In this document: one piece after another, positions 1 to 8,286 of the stretch | Layout of the letters: every line of letters starts with the position of its first letter | Numbering within the stretch: position 1 is the first letter of the stretch | Origin: Fischerella sp. JS2 | Lineage (GTDB): Bacteria; Cyanobacteriota; Cyanobacteriia; Cyanobacteriales; Nostocaceae | NCBI RefSeq assembly: GCF_032393985.1 | Contig: NZ_CP135918.1 | Span: 2,356,001-2,420,000, forward strand | DNA: 64,000 nt | Direction of reading: 5' to 3' | Translations under genes and position numbers: made by a program | Notes under the pieces: generated by a model | Told to the model about the DNA's origin: nothing | Seen by the model: the letters and a program-made list of their open reading frames with translations, nothing else | Databases searched by the model: none

Positions 1-398
1 ATCGCCTCTGCACCCGCAATTTCACACAATTTTTGCAGAGTCATGCGGTCAGCAGCCTGGAAATCTTGGGTTGCCAACAGATGTTGTAAGGAACTGTAAT
101 CAATGCCGCAGTCTGATTTTAAAGGTACAATTCCCTGAGGAAAATGGGTTTGGAGAAATTCTTTAATTTGAGGCGAATCAGAGTTATACAGCACTTGATA
201 AGCTTTACCATCAACCCAAGTTGCGGGAGTGTCACGACGTTCCATTAAAAATTCCATCAGGACATCAAATCCGTTGTTACCCAGGTTAGCTAGCTGCGGG
301 ATCGTTTGTTGTTGGACTTGCAAAGACCCAGCAATTAACTGGCCCCGTAAGGATTCAATGTCAGAAGATGTGCCTGATACAATCATTGGGTCTGTCAT
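1..398 (-). CDS. gun4: Gun4-like tetrapyrrole regulator (partial, C-terminus off window)
   Basis: The reading frame starts at the ATG at 398-396 and runs off the left edge after 132 codons. Residues about 10-75 look like the helical ARM-like N-terminal domain of cyanobacterial Gun4 (QQQTIPQLANLGNNGFDVLM). The start of the GUN4 core follows: GIDYSSLQHLLATQDFQAAD and then LCEIAGAEA. Family knowledge: Gun4 binds protoporphyrin IX and Mg-protoporphyrin and stimulates Mg-chelatase (ChlH) in chlorophyll synthesis. Other GUN4-domain proteins exist (for example kinase fusions), so without the C-terminus the exact paralogue is uncertain. A second in-frame ATG lies four codons downstream. Confidence 0.8.
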   Translation of the reverse strand, partial: MTDPMIVSGTSSDIESLRGQLIAGSLQVQQQTIPQLANLGNNGFDVLMEFLMERRDTPATWVDGKAYQVLYNSDSPQIKEFLQTHFPQGIVPLKSDCGIDYSSLQHLLATQDFQAADRMTLQKLCEIAGAEA

Positions 399-644
399 GC
401 CATTACTCAGAAAATGCGATTGGTGGACAAGTGTTAGCTATAAAATTTTGTGGATGGGAAAGCATTAGTAGCGTAGAGTAGTTTACAGGAAATTGCTCCC
501 AAAGCCTACTCATTATATATCTGTATTATCATTCGATATGTTAGTCGCTGTATTACCTAACGATTTGATCAGCTCTGTGCAAAATATTTCGTTTTGGTTC
601 TGCCTACAGCTTGACCGTGGAATTTTAACTCTTTCTGCGAGAAG

Positions 645-674
645 TCCCCAGGTTCCGTAAACTACACCTGGGGA
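645..674 (+). repeat. Left-end hairpin of the TnpB element
   Basis: The stem TCCCCAGGT (645-653) pairs perfectly with ACCTGGGGA (666-674) across a 12-nt loop. Its place about 160 bp upstream of tnpB fits the subterminal hairpin that TnpA recognises at the left end of IS200/IS605 elements. Confidence 0.6.
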
Positions 675-831
675 TGAAAGCAGGGTAACGACGAAACCAC
701 CTCCAAACTATATCAACCTGTGGTTGATTTGTGAGTGGGGTGGTTGAGGAGTTGCCAAATATTTTATCTTCATGCTTTACTGAGAAATATATTTTGTAGT
801 AAAATTAGCAAATCAAGTAGGTTCGATTTGA

Positions 832-2043
832 GTGCTACACAAAGTCGTTCAAGTTCGTTTATATCCATCGAAAGAGCAACAAATACTATTAGCACAGACA
901 TTTGGGTGTTCTCGCTGGTGGTGGAATTATGCTCTCAATAAGTCAATTGAGACTTACAAAGAAACAGGAAAAGGACTTGGACAAGTAGCTCTCAACGCAC
1001 TTCTACCAAAGCTCAAAAAAGAAAAAGATACAGAATGGTTAGCTGATTGTTATAGCCAAGTTTTGCAAGCTACAACACTCAACTTAACTACTGCCTATAA
1101 AAGCTTTTTTGAGAAACGTGCAGGGTTTCCTAAATTCAAATCTAAGCATGGCAAACAGTCAATTCAATATCCTCAAAACGTCAAAATTGTAGATGGTAGT
1201 ATTAAACTTCCGGGCAATATTGGATTAGTAAAAGCCAAAATACATAGACCAATTGAGGGGAAGATAAAGACTGTTACTATTAGCAAAACTCCGTCAGGTA
1301 AATACTTGGCATCTATTTTGACTGAAACACAAGGGGAACACTCTACTGAAACAGAAGGAAAGATTTATGGTGTTGACTTAGGGTTGAAACACTTTGCTGT
1401 CGTCACTGATGGTGAGAAGGTTTCTAAATACGACAACCCTAAACATCTTGCCAAACATGAGAAGAATTTGAAACGCAAACAACAGAAGTTAGCGCGTAAA
1501 CAAAAAGGGAGTAATTCAAGGAATAAATATAGAAAACTAGTTGCCAAAGTGTACGAACGGGTTAGTAATTCTAGGCAAGATTTTTTGCATAAACTTAGTT
1601 ATAAGTTAGTCAGCGATAGCCAAGCTGTCATAGTAGAAAATCTTAATGTCAAGGCCATGGTTCGTAACCATAATTTGGCGAAAGCAGTATCTGATGTTGG
1701 GTGGGGAACATTCACCAACTTTTTAGCCTATAAACTAGAACGCAAAGGTGGAAAGTTGGTAGAGATTGATAGATGGTTCCCTAGTTCCAAACTTTGTTCT
1801 AATTGTTTCTATCAGGTCAGCGAAATGCCATTGGACGTAAGGGAGTGGATTTGTCCTCACTGTGGCACTCATCACGATAGGGATGGAAACGCAGCGATAA
1901 ACATTAGAGCAGAGGGTATCAGAATGCTAAAGGCGGAAGGTTCAGCCGTCTCTGCTGTAGGAGGGGAGGTAAGACCAAAATTAGGGCGAAAGTCCAAGTT
2001 GCGGCACTCGCCTGTGAGTACGGAAGCTCAGGGTTTAGCGTAG
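832..2043 (+). CDS. tnpB: RNA-guided endonuclease TnpB (IS200/IS605 OrfB)
   Basis: This 403-residue protein has the usual TnpB layout: an N-terminal HTH_OrfB-like region (residues 1-50), a middle region, a split RuvC nuclease and a C4 zinc ribbon. The catalytic acidic residues appear intact: D182 in GVDLGLKHF, E269 in VIVENLNVKAM, and an Asp in HDRDGNAAINI (about 351). Zinc ligands are C322/C325 and C341/C344. TnpB proteins are omega-RNA-guided DNA nucleases, ancestors of Cas12, that help their element persist. The start is GTG; it opens with MLHKVVQVRLYPSKEQ, the normal family beginning. The stop (TAG at 2041-2043) lies inside the right-end hairpin. Nothing suggests decay, so the nuclease may be active. 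Confidence 0.92.
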   Translation: MLHKVVQVRLYPSKEQQILLAQTFGCSRWWWNYALNKSIETYKETGKGLGQVALNALLPKLKKEKDTEWLADCYSQVLQATTLNLTTAYKSFFEKRAGFPKFKSKHGKQSIQYPQNVKIVDGSIKLPGNIGLVKAKIHRPIEGKIKTVTISKTPSGKYLASILTETQGEHSTETEGKIYGVDLGLKHFAVVTDGEKVSKYDNPKHLAKHEKNLKRKQQKLARKQKGSNSRNKYRKLVAKVYERVSNSRQDFLHKLSYKLVSDSQAVIVENLNVKAMVRNHNLAKAVSDVGWGTFTNFLAYKLERKGGKLVEIDRWFPSSKLCSNCFYQVSEMPLDVREWICPHCGTHHDRDGNAAINIRAEGIRMLKAEGSAVSAVGGEVRPKLGRKSKLRHSPVSTEAQGLA

Positions 2044-2057
2044 CGTAACCCTGAGTA
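1930..2057 (+). ncRNA. Putative omega-RNA (reRNA) of TnpB
   Basis: In this family the guide RNA scaffold is encoded at the 3' end of tnpB and the right end, and the guide is the flanking host sequence. Here the tnpB tail contains a small stem-loop (ACTC/GAGT, 2006-2019) followed by the 9-bp hairpin 2027-2055. The 5' boundary is a guess; the guide would start just after about 2060. This is inference from position and structure only. Confidence 0.4.
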
Positions 2058-2592
2058 GTTCACCATTACAAACTCTAACTCAGTCAAACTGCTAGTAATC
2101 TCTGTTTTATTCTTCAATTGCTGGCTTTTTGCTGTATATTCTCAGAGTATACCAATTGCGCTTCGAGGCGATAAGATAGCATCGAAAGGAGAGGATAAGA
2201 GATCGGGAATCGGCTATTGGAAAGAATTTTGGATTTTGCGAAAGGTTTTGTAGACGCATTGACGCTGATCGGCTTAGTGCAAGTAGTGGCTTCCAGCAAT
2301 AAAATCTTTTCAAGACGGATTGGATTTCAATCTAAAATCCAAAATCCAAAATCTAAAATTTCTTGTCTTCCCTCCAGTTCTTAGTCTCCAGTCCCCCAAG
2401 TCCGTTAAACTCTTCTGGAGAGGGGAAAACTCTGCCTACTAGCTTAAGCAATAACAAAGTACAGCAAAATCCGCTATTGCTGTTTGTTGTTTGTTCTTTG
2501 GAATAATAATCTAGCAACAAACAACGATCAACTATCAACCACCAACCAACTATGGCAGCTGTTGTCGCTGCGTCACAATCAGGAGTGTGTGA
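2056..2592. other. Intergenic region, TnpB element to icd
   Basis: No convincing gene. It holds a degraded, inverted copy of the dispersed 120-160 bp repeat (2226-2347) and then an AT-rich leader to icd. A ribosome binding site (AGGAG, 2580-2584) lies just before the icd start. No GTA-N8-TAC NtcA box was found here, although icd is NtcA-regulated in several cyanobacteria. Confidence 0.5.
2226..2347 (-). repeat. Dispersed repeat family, degenerate copy C
   Basis: Read on the minus strand, this stretch keeps the blocks AATCCGTCTTGAAAAG, GGAAGCCACT, TCTACAAA, TTTCGCAAAATC and the flanking ATCCAAAAT of copies A (30112-30273) and B (31922-32044). The middle has diverged. It is the oldest-looking of the three copies in this window. 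Confidence 0.65.
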
Positions 2593-4014
2593 ATGTACGA
2601 AAAAATTACTCCCCCCTCAACCGGAGAAAAAATTACTTTCAACAATGGTGAACCAACTGTTCCTGACAATCCGATTATCCCCTTCATTCGTGGCGATGGT
2701 ACTGGTATAGATATCTGGCCTGCTGCTCAAAAAGTCTTTGATGCTGCTGTAGATGTAGCATACAAAGGCATACGGAAAATTAGCTGGTTTAAGGTATATG
2801 CTGGTGATGAAGCTTGTCAATTATACGGCACATATCAGTATTTACCCCAAGATACTCTAACAGCAATCCAAGAATATGGTGTGGCAATTAAAGGGCCATT
2901 GACCACTCCTGTCGGCGGTGGAATTCGTTCACTCAATGTTGCTTTACGGCAAATTTTTGACTTGTATGCTTGCGTGCGTCCTTGTCGGTACTACGCAGGT
3001 ACGCCTTCTCCCCACAAAAATCCAGAAAAACTCGATGTGATTGTTTATCGGGAAAATACCGAAGATATTTATTTGGGGATTGAGTGGCGACAAGGTAGCG
3101 AAATAGGCGATCGCTTAATTAAGTATCTCAACACAGAACTCATCCCTGCCACACCAGAACACGGTAAAAAACAAATTCCCCTCGACTCTGGTATTGGCAT
3201 TAAACCAATCAGTAAAACTGGTTCACAGCGCTTGGTACGACGCGCCATCAAACACGCCCTGCAACTACCCAAACATAAACAAATGGTGACTTTGGTGCAT
3301 AAGGGCAATATCATGAAATACACCGAAGGCGCTTTCCGTGATTGGGGTTACGAACTGGCTACTAGCGAGTTTCGACAGCAGTGTATCACAGAACGAGAAT
3401 CTTGGATTTTAAGCAACAAAGAGAAAAATCCCAACATCACTGCCCAAGAAAACGCCCGGATGGTTGATCCTGGATTTGATGCCTTGACCACAGAGAAACA
3501 AGCCCAAATTGTCAAGGAAGTGGAAACAGTTCTTAACTCAATTTGGGAGACTCACGGCAATGGTAAATGGCAAGACAAGGTGATGGTTAATGACCGCATC
3601 GCTGACAGTATTTTCCAACAAATTCAAACTCGACCGGACGAATATTCGATTCTGGCGACAATGAATTTGAATGGCGATTATTTGTCTGATGCAGCAGCAG
3701 CCATTGTCGGTGGACTAGGAATGGGCCCAGGGGCAAATATTGGCGATGAATGTGCGATTTTTGAAGCTACCCACGGTACTGCACCCAAACACGCAGGTTT
3801 AGATCGCATCAATCCTGGTTCGGTGATTTTGTCTGGTGTGATGATGCTGGAGTATTTAGGATGGCAAGAAGCCGCAGACTTGATCAAAAAAGGTATTGGA
3901 GATGCGATCGCTAAGCGTCAAGTTACCTACGACTTAGCACGGTTAATGGAACCACCTGTAGAACCTTTGAAGTGTTCTGAGTTTGCTGAAGCGATTATTA
4001 AGTACTTTAGCTAA
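2593..4014 (+). CDS. icd: NADP-dependent isocitrate dehydrogenase
   Basis: This 473-residue protein oxidises isocitrate to 2-oxoglutarate with NADP. In cyanobacteria that product is the carbon skeleton for ammonium assimilation and the nitrogen-status signal sensed by NtcA and PII. The substrate-binding motif [13 protein letters not shown] contains S113 at the E. coli-equivalent place. The metal/coenzyme regions [15 protein letters not shown] and [13 protein letters not shown] are intact. It is longer than E. coli Icd (416 aa) because of an insert around residues 255-310, as in other cyanobacterial enzymes. The ATG start has AGGAG 8 bp upstream. The gene is monocistronic, followed by a MITE-like element. 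Confidence 0.96.
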   Translation: MYEKITPPSTGEKITFNNGEPTVPDNPIIPFIRGDGTGIDIWPAAQKVFDAAVDVAYKGIRKISWFKVYAGDEACQLYGTYQYLPQDTLTAIQEYGVAIKGPLTTPVGGGIRSLNVALRQIFDLYACVRPCRYYAGTPSPHKNPEKLDVIVYRENTEDIYLGIEWRQGSEIGDRLIKYLNTELIPATPEHGKKQIPLDSGIGIKPISKTGSQRLVRRAIKHALQLPKHKQMVTLVHKGNIMKYTEGAFRDWGYELATSEFRQQCITERESWILSNKEKNPNITAQENARMVDPGFDALTTEKQAQIVKEVETVLNSIWETHGNGKWQDKVMVNDRIADSIFQQIQTRPDEYSILATMNLNGDYLSDAAAAIVGGLGMGPGANIGDECAIFEATHGTAPKHAGLDRINPGSVILSGVMMLEYLGWQEAADLIKKGIGDAIAKRQVTYDLARLMEPPVEPLKCSEFAEAIIKYFS

Positions 4015-4040
4015 ATCTCTGCTTCAGTAAGCTATTTGAC

Positions 4041-4261
4041 ATTCCCCCATTATAGACATCTTGTCATTACCCACATTGTTGTAATAGTCGAAGTTTGCAC
4101 TCTCGTCTGGACTTATAGCCTAATATCAAGTTCGCATGATTACTTACAATTCCCTTTTACCTCACCCCGCCTTCGGCACCCCTGTTCTTGCTAAGGCGGG
4201 ATAGTAACCAAGCGGGCGATTGAAAAATGTGGTTAATGACAAGTTATCAACATGGGGGATT
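4041..4261. mobile_element. MITE-like element with about 37-bp terminal inverted repeats
   Basis: The left arm at 4041-4077 and the right arm at 4224-4260 are imperfect inverted copies, sharing TCCCCCAT, CTTGTCATTA and CCACATT in the same order with a one-base shift. The element is about 220 bp and too short to encode a transposase. An internal stem pairs CCCGCCTT (4166-4173) with AAGGCGGG (4193-4200). It lies between the 3' ends of icd and the gene at 4298, which are convergent, where it may also act as a terminator. No second copy was noticed in the window. Confidence 0.6.
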
Positions 4262-4297
4262 TAATTATTAGGTATTGAGTGTGAAGTTACTTTTTTG

Positions 4298-5287
4298 CTA
4301 GGAACGAGGGAAGGTAATTTTCTCAACTGAAAATTCTGTCAACCTTTTCATCTTTGCATTTTTGAGATCCACATTAAATAGATATCTAGTTTGCTCAGAT
4401 TTGAGTTTACCAACTGCATACAGATCGCCTAACAAAGAGAAAGCGAGACTGAATAAATCGTTTGCTAGGGTCTGATTGTCAAAAGTCAATGGTGACAATT
4501 CAATTATTTTACCTTTACCAGTAATTATCGATTTATTATCCACATCTAGCTGTGCCAATTGTGTTATGCCTTCTGAATTCATAGTCGTAAGATAATATTT
4601 TCCATCAATCGGCGATTGAGCTAAATTACTATATCGCCGACTTGGGAAAAGTTCTGGTAAAGCTAAATCAGATTCATAAGATACTTTGCCATTTTGTGGA
4701 TCAATAAGCGCGAATTTAAAAGGAGGTGTACCCCCAGTTTCACTGACTATGCAAATAAGTTTGTCATCTTTGGTTCCCACAACAGCTTCTATTGTGTTGT
4801 TGGTCTTTTTGAATCCTGATATTTTTTTTGATTTAGGCTTCTTATCAAGCTTTTTGCTATCTGTAATTAGCAATTTAGTATAGTTACCCTTCTGCGAACT
4901 GCCAACAACTACAAAAACAAAACTGCCATCGGATAGGCTAGTAAAACCAGTTATTCGCTCAGTCGGTTCAGTATATAATGCCTTTTTAACGCTCTCAGTA
5001 GCTGTATTTGGATTGTCAACAGTTGTAGACGGAACCTCTGTAGAGGATACTTGTTGAAGAGTGACCACATCTAATGCTGTCACATTTATTGCCGGAGTAG
5101 TATTAGCTACATCTGTGGACTCTTGATCTTTTGCTTTATTTTTGTCTTTATCGGTCAATTTTGCTCCGTATACTACTGTATTTGAATTCTGAGCAAAACT
5201 TTTATCTGCAAGGTTGATAATTGCTGTAGTTGCAGCACTTGCAAGTACCAACTTGCCAAATTGTCGGCGTCTAATTTTTAACTTCAT
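4298..5287 (-). CDS. Tat-exported protein of unknown function, probable beta-propeller-like
   Basis: A 329-residue protein with a twin-arginine-type N-terminus (RRRQFGKLVLASAATTA) and a likely cleavage site near SFAQ (residues 30-33). Residues 35-105 are low-complexity and rich in Thr, Asn and Asp. The remainder has repeated strand-rich units such as GFTSLSDGSFVFVVVGSS, SPIDGKYYLTTMNSEG and LFSLAFSLLGDLYAVG, suggesting a propeller-like fold. I do not recognise a named family. The location is probably periplasmic. It stands alone, convergent with icd. Confidence 0.75.
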   Translation of the reverse strand: MKLKIRRRQFGKLVLASAATTAIINLADKSFAQNSNTVVYGAKLTDKDKNKAKDQESTDVANTTPAINVTALDVVTLQQVSSTEVPSTTVDNPNTATESVKKALYTEPTERITGFTSLSDGSFVFVVVGSSQKGNYTKLLITDSKKLDKKPKSKKISGFKKTNNTIEAVVGTKDDKLICIVSETGGTPPFKFALIDPQNGKVSYESDLALPELFPSRRYSNLAQSPIDGKYYLTTMNSEGITQLAQLDVDNKSIITGKGKIIELSPLTFDNQTLANDLFSLAFSLLGDLYAVGKLKSEQTRYLFNVDLKNAKMKRLTEFSVEKITFPRS

Positions 5288-5801
5288 AATTTATTAGTAT
5301 CTTGGTGTTTGCAAAATTTTTTGTCATATGAAATTTGAACAAAGTGTTTTTACGGTGTTTGCTAAAATTTAGCGCATCCAATAAAAACTTATGGACGCAC
5401 TTTCATGAACTTTATTATTCATGTGTTGCATTCTTTTTGCAGGTATTATCTAATACTAATTCTCAAAAATCACTAGACATAAAATTCTTCTAATTAAGTA
5501 CTTAATGTACTTAATGTACTAAATTACTATTGGTATCAATGACTTGATGAAACCGAAATCGTCTAACTGAGCAAATATCATTAATTACAATCAACTTTGT
5601 TATCCACAGTCTAAAAGTATTTTTTGGTTTTGATTGTGGAGTATAAACAAATTAAAAATAAAAGATGGTAGATGTTAAAGGCTATTACTTTAGTGTTATT
5701 TTAACGAACATCCTTATAAAGGATATGATAATGATCGCACTGCGGAAGTAAAATTTATGAAAATTTATACAACCTTTTGTTCTTCTTCCGCATGGTTCAG
5801 T
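5288..5801. other. Intergenic region with repeat fragments
   Basis: No gene seen. It contains a fragment resembling the end of the 53.4/59.7 kb MITE-like repeat (5421-5470: ATGTGTTGCATTCTTTTT, then TAATACTAATTC). It also holds a short tandem run built on ACTTAATGT (about 5500-5520). The rest is AT-rich; the promoter of the minus-strand gene at 5287 must lie near its left part. Confidence 0.45.
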
Positions 5802-7322
5802 TTAGCGCAAACATCGTATTGCTTCTAACAATCCTCTAGCTTTATTTAAAGTCTCTTCGTACTCTTTTTCTGGCTCTGAATCAGCTACCAAACCCGCGCC
5901 TGCTTGAACGTAAACTGTATTATGACGTACAACCATTGTCCGAATAGCGATCGCAGAATTTAATTGCCCTTCAAAATCATAGTATCCATAAACACCTGAA
6001 TATACACCGCGCCGACTAGGTTCTAATTCATTGATGATCTCCATTGCGCGAATTTTGGGTGCGCCGCTAACTGTTCCGGCGGGAAAGCAAGCTTTGAGTA
6101 AATCCCACGCTGTCTTACCAGGTGCTAATTTACCCACCACATTGCTGACAATGTGCATAACATGGGAGTAGCGTTCAATTACCATTAACTCGTCAACTTT
6201 CACCGTACCGCTTTGGCACACGCGCCCTAAATCATTACGCCCCAAGTCAACAAGCATGACGTGTTCAGCTATTTCTTTGGGGTCTTTGAGTAAATCATCT
6301 GCTAGGACTATATCTTCTTGGGTTGTTTTACCCCGTGGGCGAGTACCAGCAATGGGGCGCACTGTAGCTAGTAAATCCCCTTGTGGATCACGTTCGGCTT
6401 TTACCATCACTTCGGGACTCGAACCAATAATCTGCCAATCCTGGAAGTTGAAAAAAGCCATGTAAGGAGAAGGATTAATTTGACGCAGGGAACGATACAA
6501 AGCAAAAGGATCACCAGTGTATTGTGTCGATAAGCGCTGGGAAATTACAACTTGGAAGATATCGCCGGCTTTGATGTACTCTTTTGCCTTTTTAACGCTG
6601 CTACAAAATTCCTCACGAGTAAAATTACTCTTATACTCCTCTACTCCTACTTCTCCTACTCTCTTACTTGCAGGGGGTTTCCATTCCAGTAAAGTATTTT
6701 GCGCTGATAAGGGCAGAGATAACTTGTTGACCATTTGAGTAACACGACAACAAGCCTTTTCATAAGCTGTCTGTAAATCCATATTTGGAGTACGCAAATC
6801 CGCGTAAGCCACAGCCCAAATTTTCCGCTTGACTTGGTCAAAAATTAACAGATGATCTACCTGCATCCAAACCCCATCAGGAAGATTACGGTCATCTTGT
6901 ATATGAATTGGTACACGTGGTTCGATCCAATTAATTAATTCATAACCCCAAAACCCAAATAGACCACCAATTCCTGGTGGTAGCTGGGGTAATTTTACTG
7001 GATAAAAAGGTTCCAAACATGTGGCTAAAGCTGCAAATGGATCACCTGTAAATAGAACCTGAGAACCATCACGGTGCATTTGAGTAGTCTGATCGCCTCT
7101 TGCCTCTAAAATCCATAACGGATCGCAACCCAATAAACTATAACGCCCGATTTTTTCTCCACCTTCTACCGATTCCAGCAAAAAACTATAAGGTTGCCCA
7201 GCACACACTTTATACCAAGCAGAAACTGGTGTATCTAGGTCTGCAACCCATTCTTGATACACCGGGACAAAGTTACCATTTTTAGCTAGTTCGGAGAACT
7301 GAGAAAAATCAGGAAAAATCAT
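5802..7322 (-). CDS. trpE: Anthranilate synthase component I
   Basis: This 506-residue enzyme converts chorismate to anthranilate with the glutamine amidotransferase subunit TrpG, the first committed step of tryptophan synthesis. The N-terminal domain carries the LLES motif (residues 48-51) that forms the tryptophan feedback site. The C-terminal chorismate-binding domain has DIFQVVISQR, VRPIAGTRPRG, LVDLGRNDLGRV and FPAGTVSGAPKIRAMEI. Its length fits stand-alone TrpE rather than a TrpE-TrpG fusion. The ATG at 7322 gives the expected N-terminus. No trp neighbours are present, as is usual in cyanobacteria where trp genes are scattered. Confidence 0.95.
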   Translation of the reverse strand: MIFPDFSQFSELAKNGNFVPVYQEWVADLDTPVSAWYKVCAGQPYSFLLESVEGGEKIGRYSLLGCDPLWILEARGDQTTQMHRDGSQVLFTGDPFAALATCLEPFYPVKLPQLPPGIGGLFGFWGYELINWIEPRVPIHIQDDRNLPDGVWMQVDHLLIFDQVKRKIWAVAYADLRTPNMDLQTAYEKACCRVTQMVNKLSLPLSAQNTLLEWKPPASKRVGEVGVEEYKSNFTREEFCSSVKKAKEYIKAGDIFQVVISQRLSTQYTGDPFALYRSLRQINPSPYMAFFNFQDWQIIGSSPEVMVKAERDPQGDLLATVRPIAGTRPRGKTTQEDIVLADDLLKDPKEIAEHVMLVDLGRNDLGRVCQSGTVKVDELMVIERYSHVMHIVSNVVGKLAPGKTAWDLLKACFPAGTVSGAPKIRAMEIINELEPSRRGVYSGVYGYYDFEGQLNSAIAIRTMVVRHNTVYVQAGAGLVADSEPEKEYEETLNKARGLLEAIRCLR

Positions 7323-7709
7323 AATAAATAATCAAATAAAGGGAACAGGGAATGGGGAACAGGGTGTGATTATGCCCTGTTTTCATCGCGATTATGTGTA
7401 GTTAATTTTGTAATGGTACTTAAATTTGGGAATTTAACACTGAAGCTAAGCTAGAAAATAACATTAACCCTACAAGCGGCTAACTGTAGGGGACGATAGG
7501 TTTTATATTTTATACTTCAGAACTTATACTACTTTATTTATTAATTCTTAATTATTCTCAAAAACAAATAATATTGTGTCCGTTTGAATACTTAATATTG
7601 TCATGTAGGCTGGTAATGGGTAATCGGTAATCGGTAATGAAAAAACCAATTACCCATCACCCATTAACAATTACCAGCAAAACTAACGAAATTGCGATAT
7701 TTCCCTAAT
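7323..7709. other. psaD-trpE intergenic region with inverted GGTAAT repeats
   Basis: No gene. At 7612-7677 several copies of GGTAATSGGTAAT-type units face their complements (ATTACCCATCACCC), so the segment can fold back into a long imperfect hairpin just downstream of psaD. This may protect or terminate the psaD transcript. The sequence next to trpE has short GGGAACAGGGAATGGGG repeats. Confidence 0.45.
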
Positions 7710-8141
7710 TTATTGTGAATTAGGAGCGTCGTAGGTAGCTGTGCCGCTGAATTTGACTTTAGAAGGACTGGGATTTTGACCGATTCTGCGATCGTTGTAC
7801 CTTACTTTCTCGCGGCCTTGGTTAACCTTCTCAGGGAAGACACCATCAGCTGGATGAATGTAAACTGTTTCGCCGTTGGGATAAATCCGGTAAATTTTGT
7901 AATCTGTGATTTTAAATTTCCGAAGTTGACCACCTAGAGCGATACCTTGCTCTTTACGAGCTAAATATAGCAAGTTTTGTCCTTGCCGCATAATAGCAGA
8001 GCCACCAGTAGGCATTTCAAAAACTTGCTGTTTTGGGCTAGTCCAAGTGATAGCGTATTTCTCTTCGACTTCTGCTTTTTTGAGCAAGCCACCAGTGCTG
8101 CCGCCAAAGATCGGAGTTTGTCCAGAAAGTGTTTCTGCCAT
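7710..8141 (-). CDS. psaD: Photosystem I reaction centre subunit II
   Basis: PsaD is the stromal/cytoplasmic photosystem I subunit that docks ferredoxin and anchors PsaC and PsaE. The 143-residue product opens with [20 protein letters not shown] and has the conserved basic region [20 protein letters not shown] and the C-terminal [13 protein letters not shown]. An upstream extension of the frame exists, but this ATG matches the family N-terminus and full length (about 140 aa), so it is preferred. An HLR1-like repeat lies 60-77 bp upstream of the start. It follows the histidine kinase gene on the same strand after 145 bp. Confidence 0.97.
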   Translation of the reverse strand: MAETLSGQTPIFGGSTGGLLKKAEVEEKYAITWTSPKQQVFEMPTGGSAIMRQGQNLLYLARKEQGIALGGQLRKFKITDYKIYRIYPNGETVYIHPADGVFPEKVNQGREKVRYNDRRIGQNPSPSKVKFSGTATYDAPNSQ

Positions 8142-8200
8142 AAAGCGTCTCTCAACGTTTTTACGGCATCGTAACACCGCTGATGGGGACATATTGCGAT

Positions 8201-8218
8201 TGTGTAAGGAACTGTAAC
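8201..8218 (-). promoter_or_regulatory. HLR1-like direct repeat upstream of psaD (candidate RpaB site)
   Basis: On the minus strand the sequence reads GTTACAGT-TC-CTTACACA, two TTACA-containing half-sites 10 bp apart. The published HLR1 pattern is two (G/T)TTACA(T/A)(T/A) repeats with a 2-bp gap; RpaB binds it and tunes photosystem I genes to light. The match is good but not perfect in the flanking bases. Confidence 0.55.
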
Positions 8219-8219
8219 A

Positions 8220-8262
8220 GTTGGTGGTTAGTGGATAGTGGTTAGTGGTTAGTGGATAGTAG
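8220..8262. repeat. Heptamer-type repeat run (TAGTGGT/TAGTGGA)
   Basis: Tandem 7-bp units of TTAGTGG and ATAGTGG lie in the kinase-psaD gap. They are typical short tandemly repeated repetitive (STRR) sequences of filamentous cyanobacteria. Confidence 0.7.
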
Positions 8263-8286
8263 TAAAGAGCAATCAACAATAAACTA

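Larger units (their letters stand above)
630..2060 (+). mobile_element. Lone-TnpB IS200/IS605-family element (IS1341-like)
   Basis: An intact tnpB is framed by two strong stem-loops. The left one pairs 645-653 with 666-674 (9 bp). The right one pairs 2027-2035 with 2047-2055 (9 bp) and overlaps the tnpB stop. No tnpA (Y1 transposase) is present, so the element can only move if TnpA is supplied in trans. IS200/IS605 ends are subterminal hairpins without inverted repeats or target duplications, so the exact borders (about 630 and 2060) are estimates. Confidence 0.7.
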
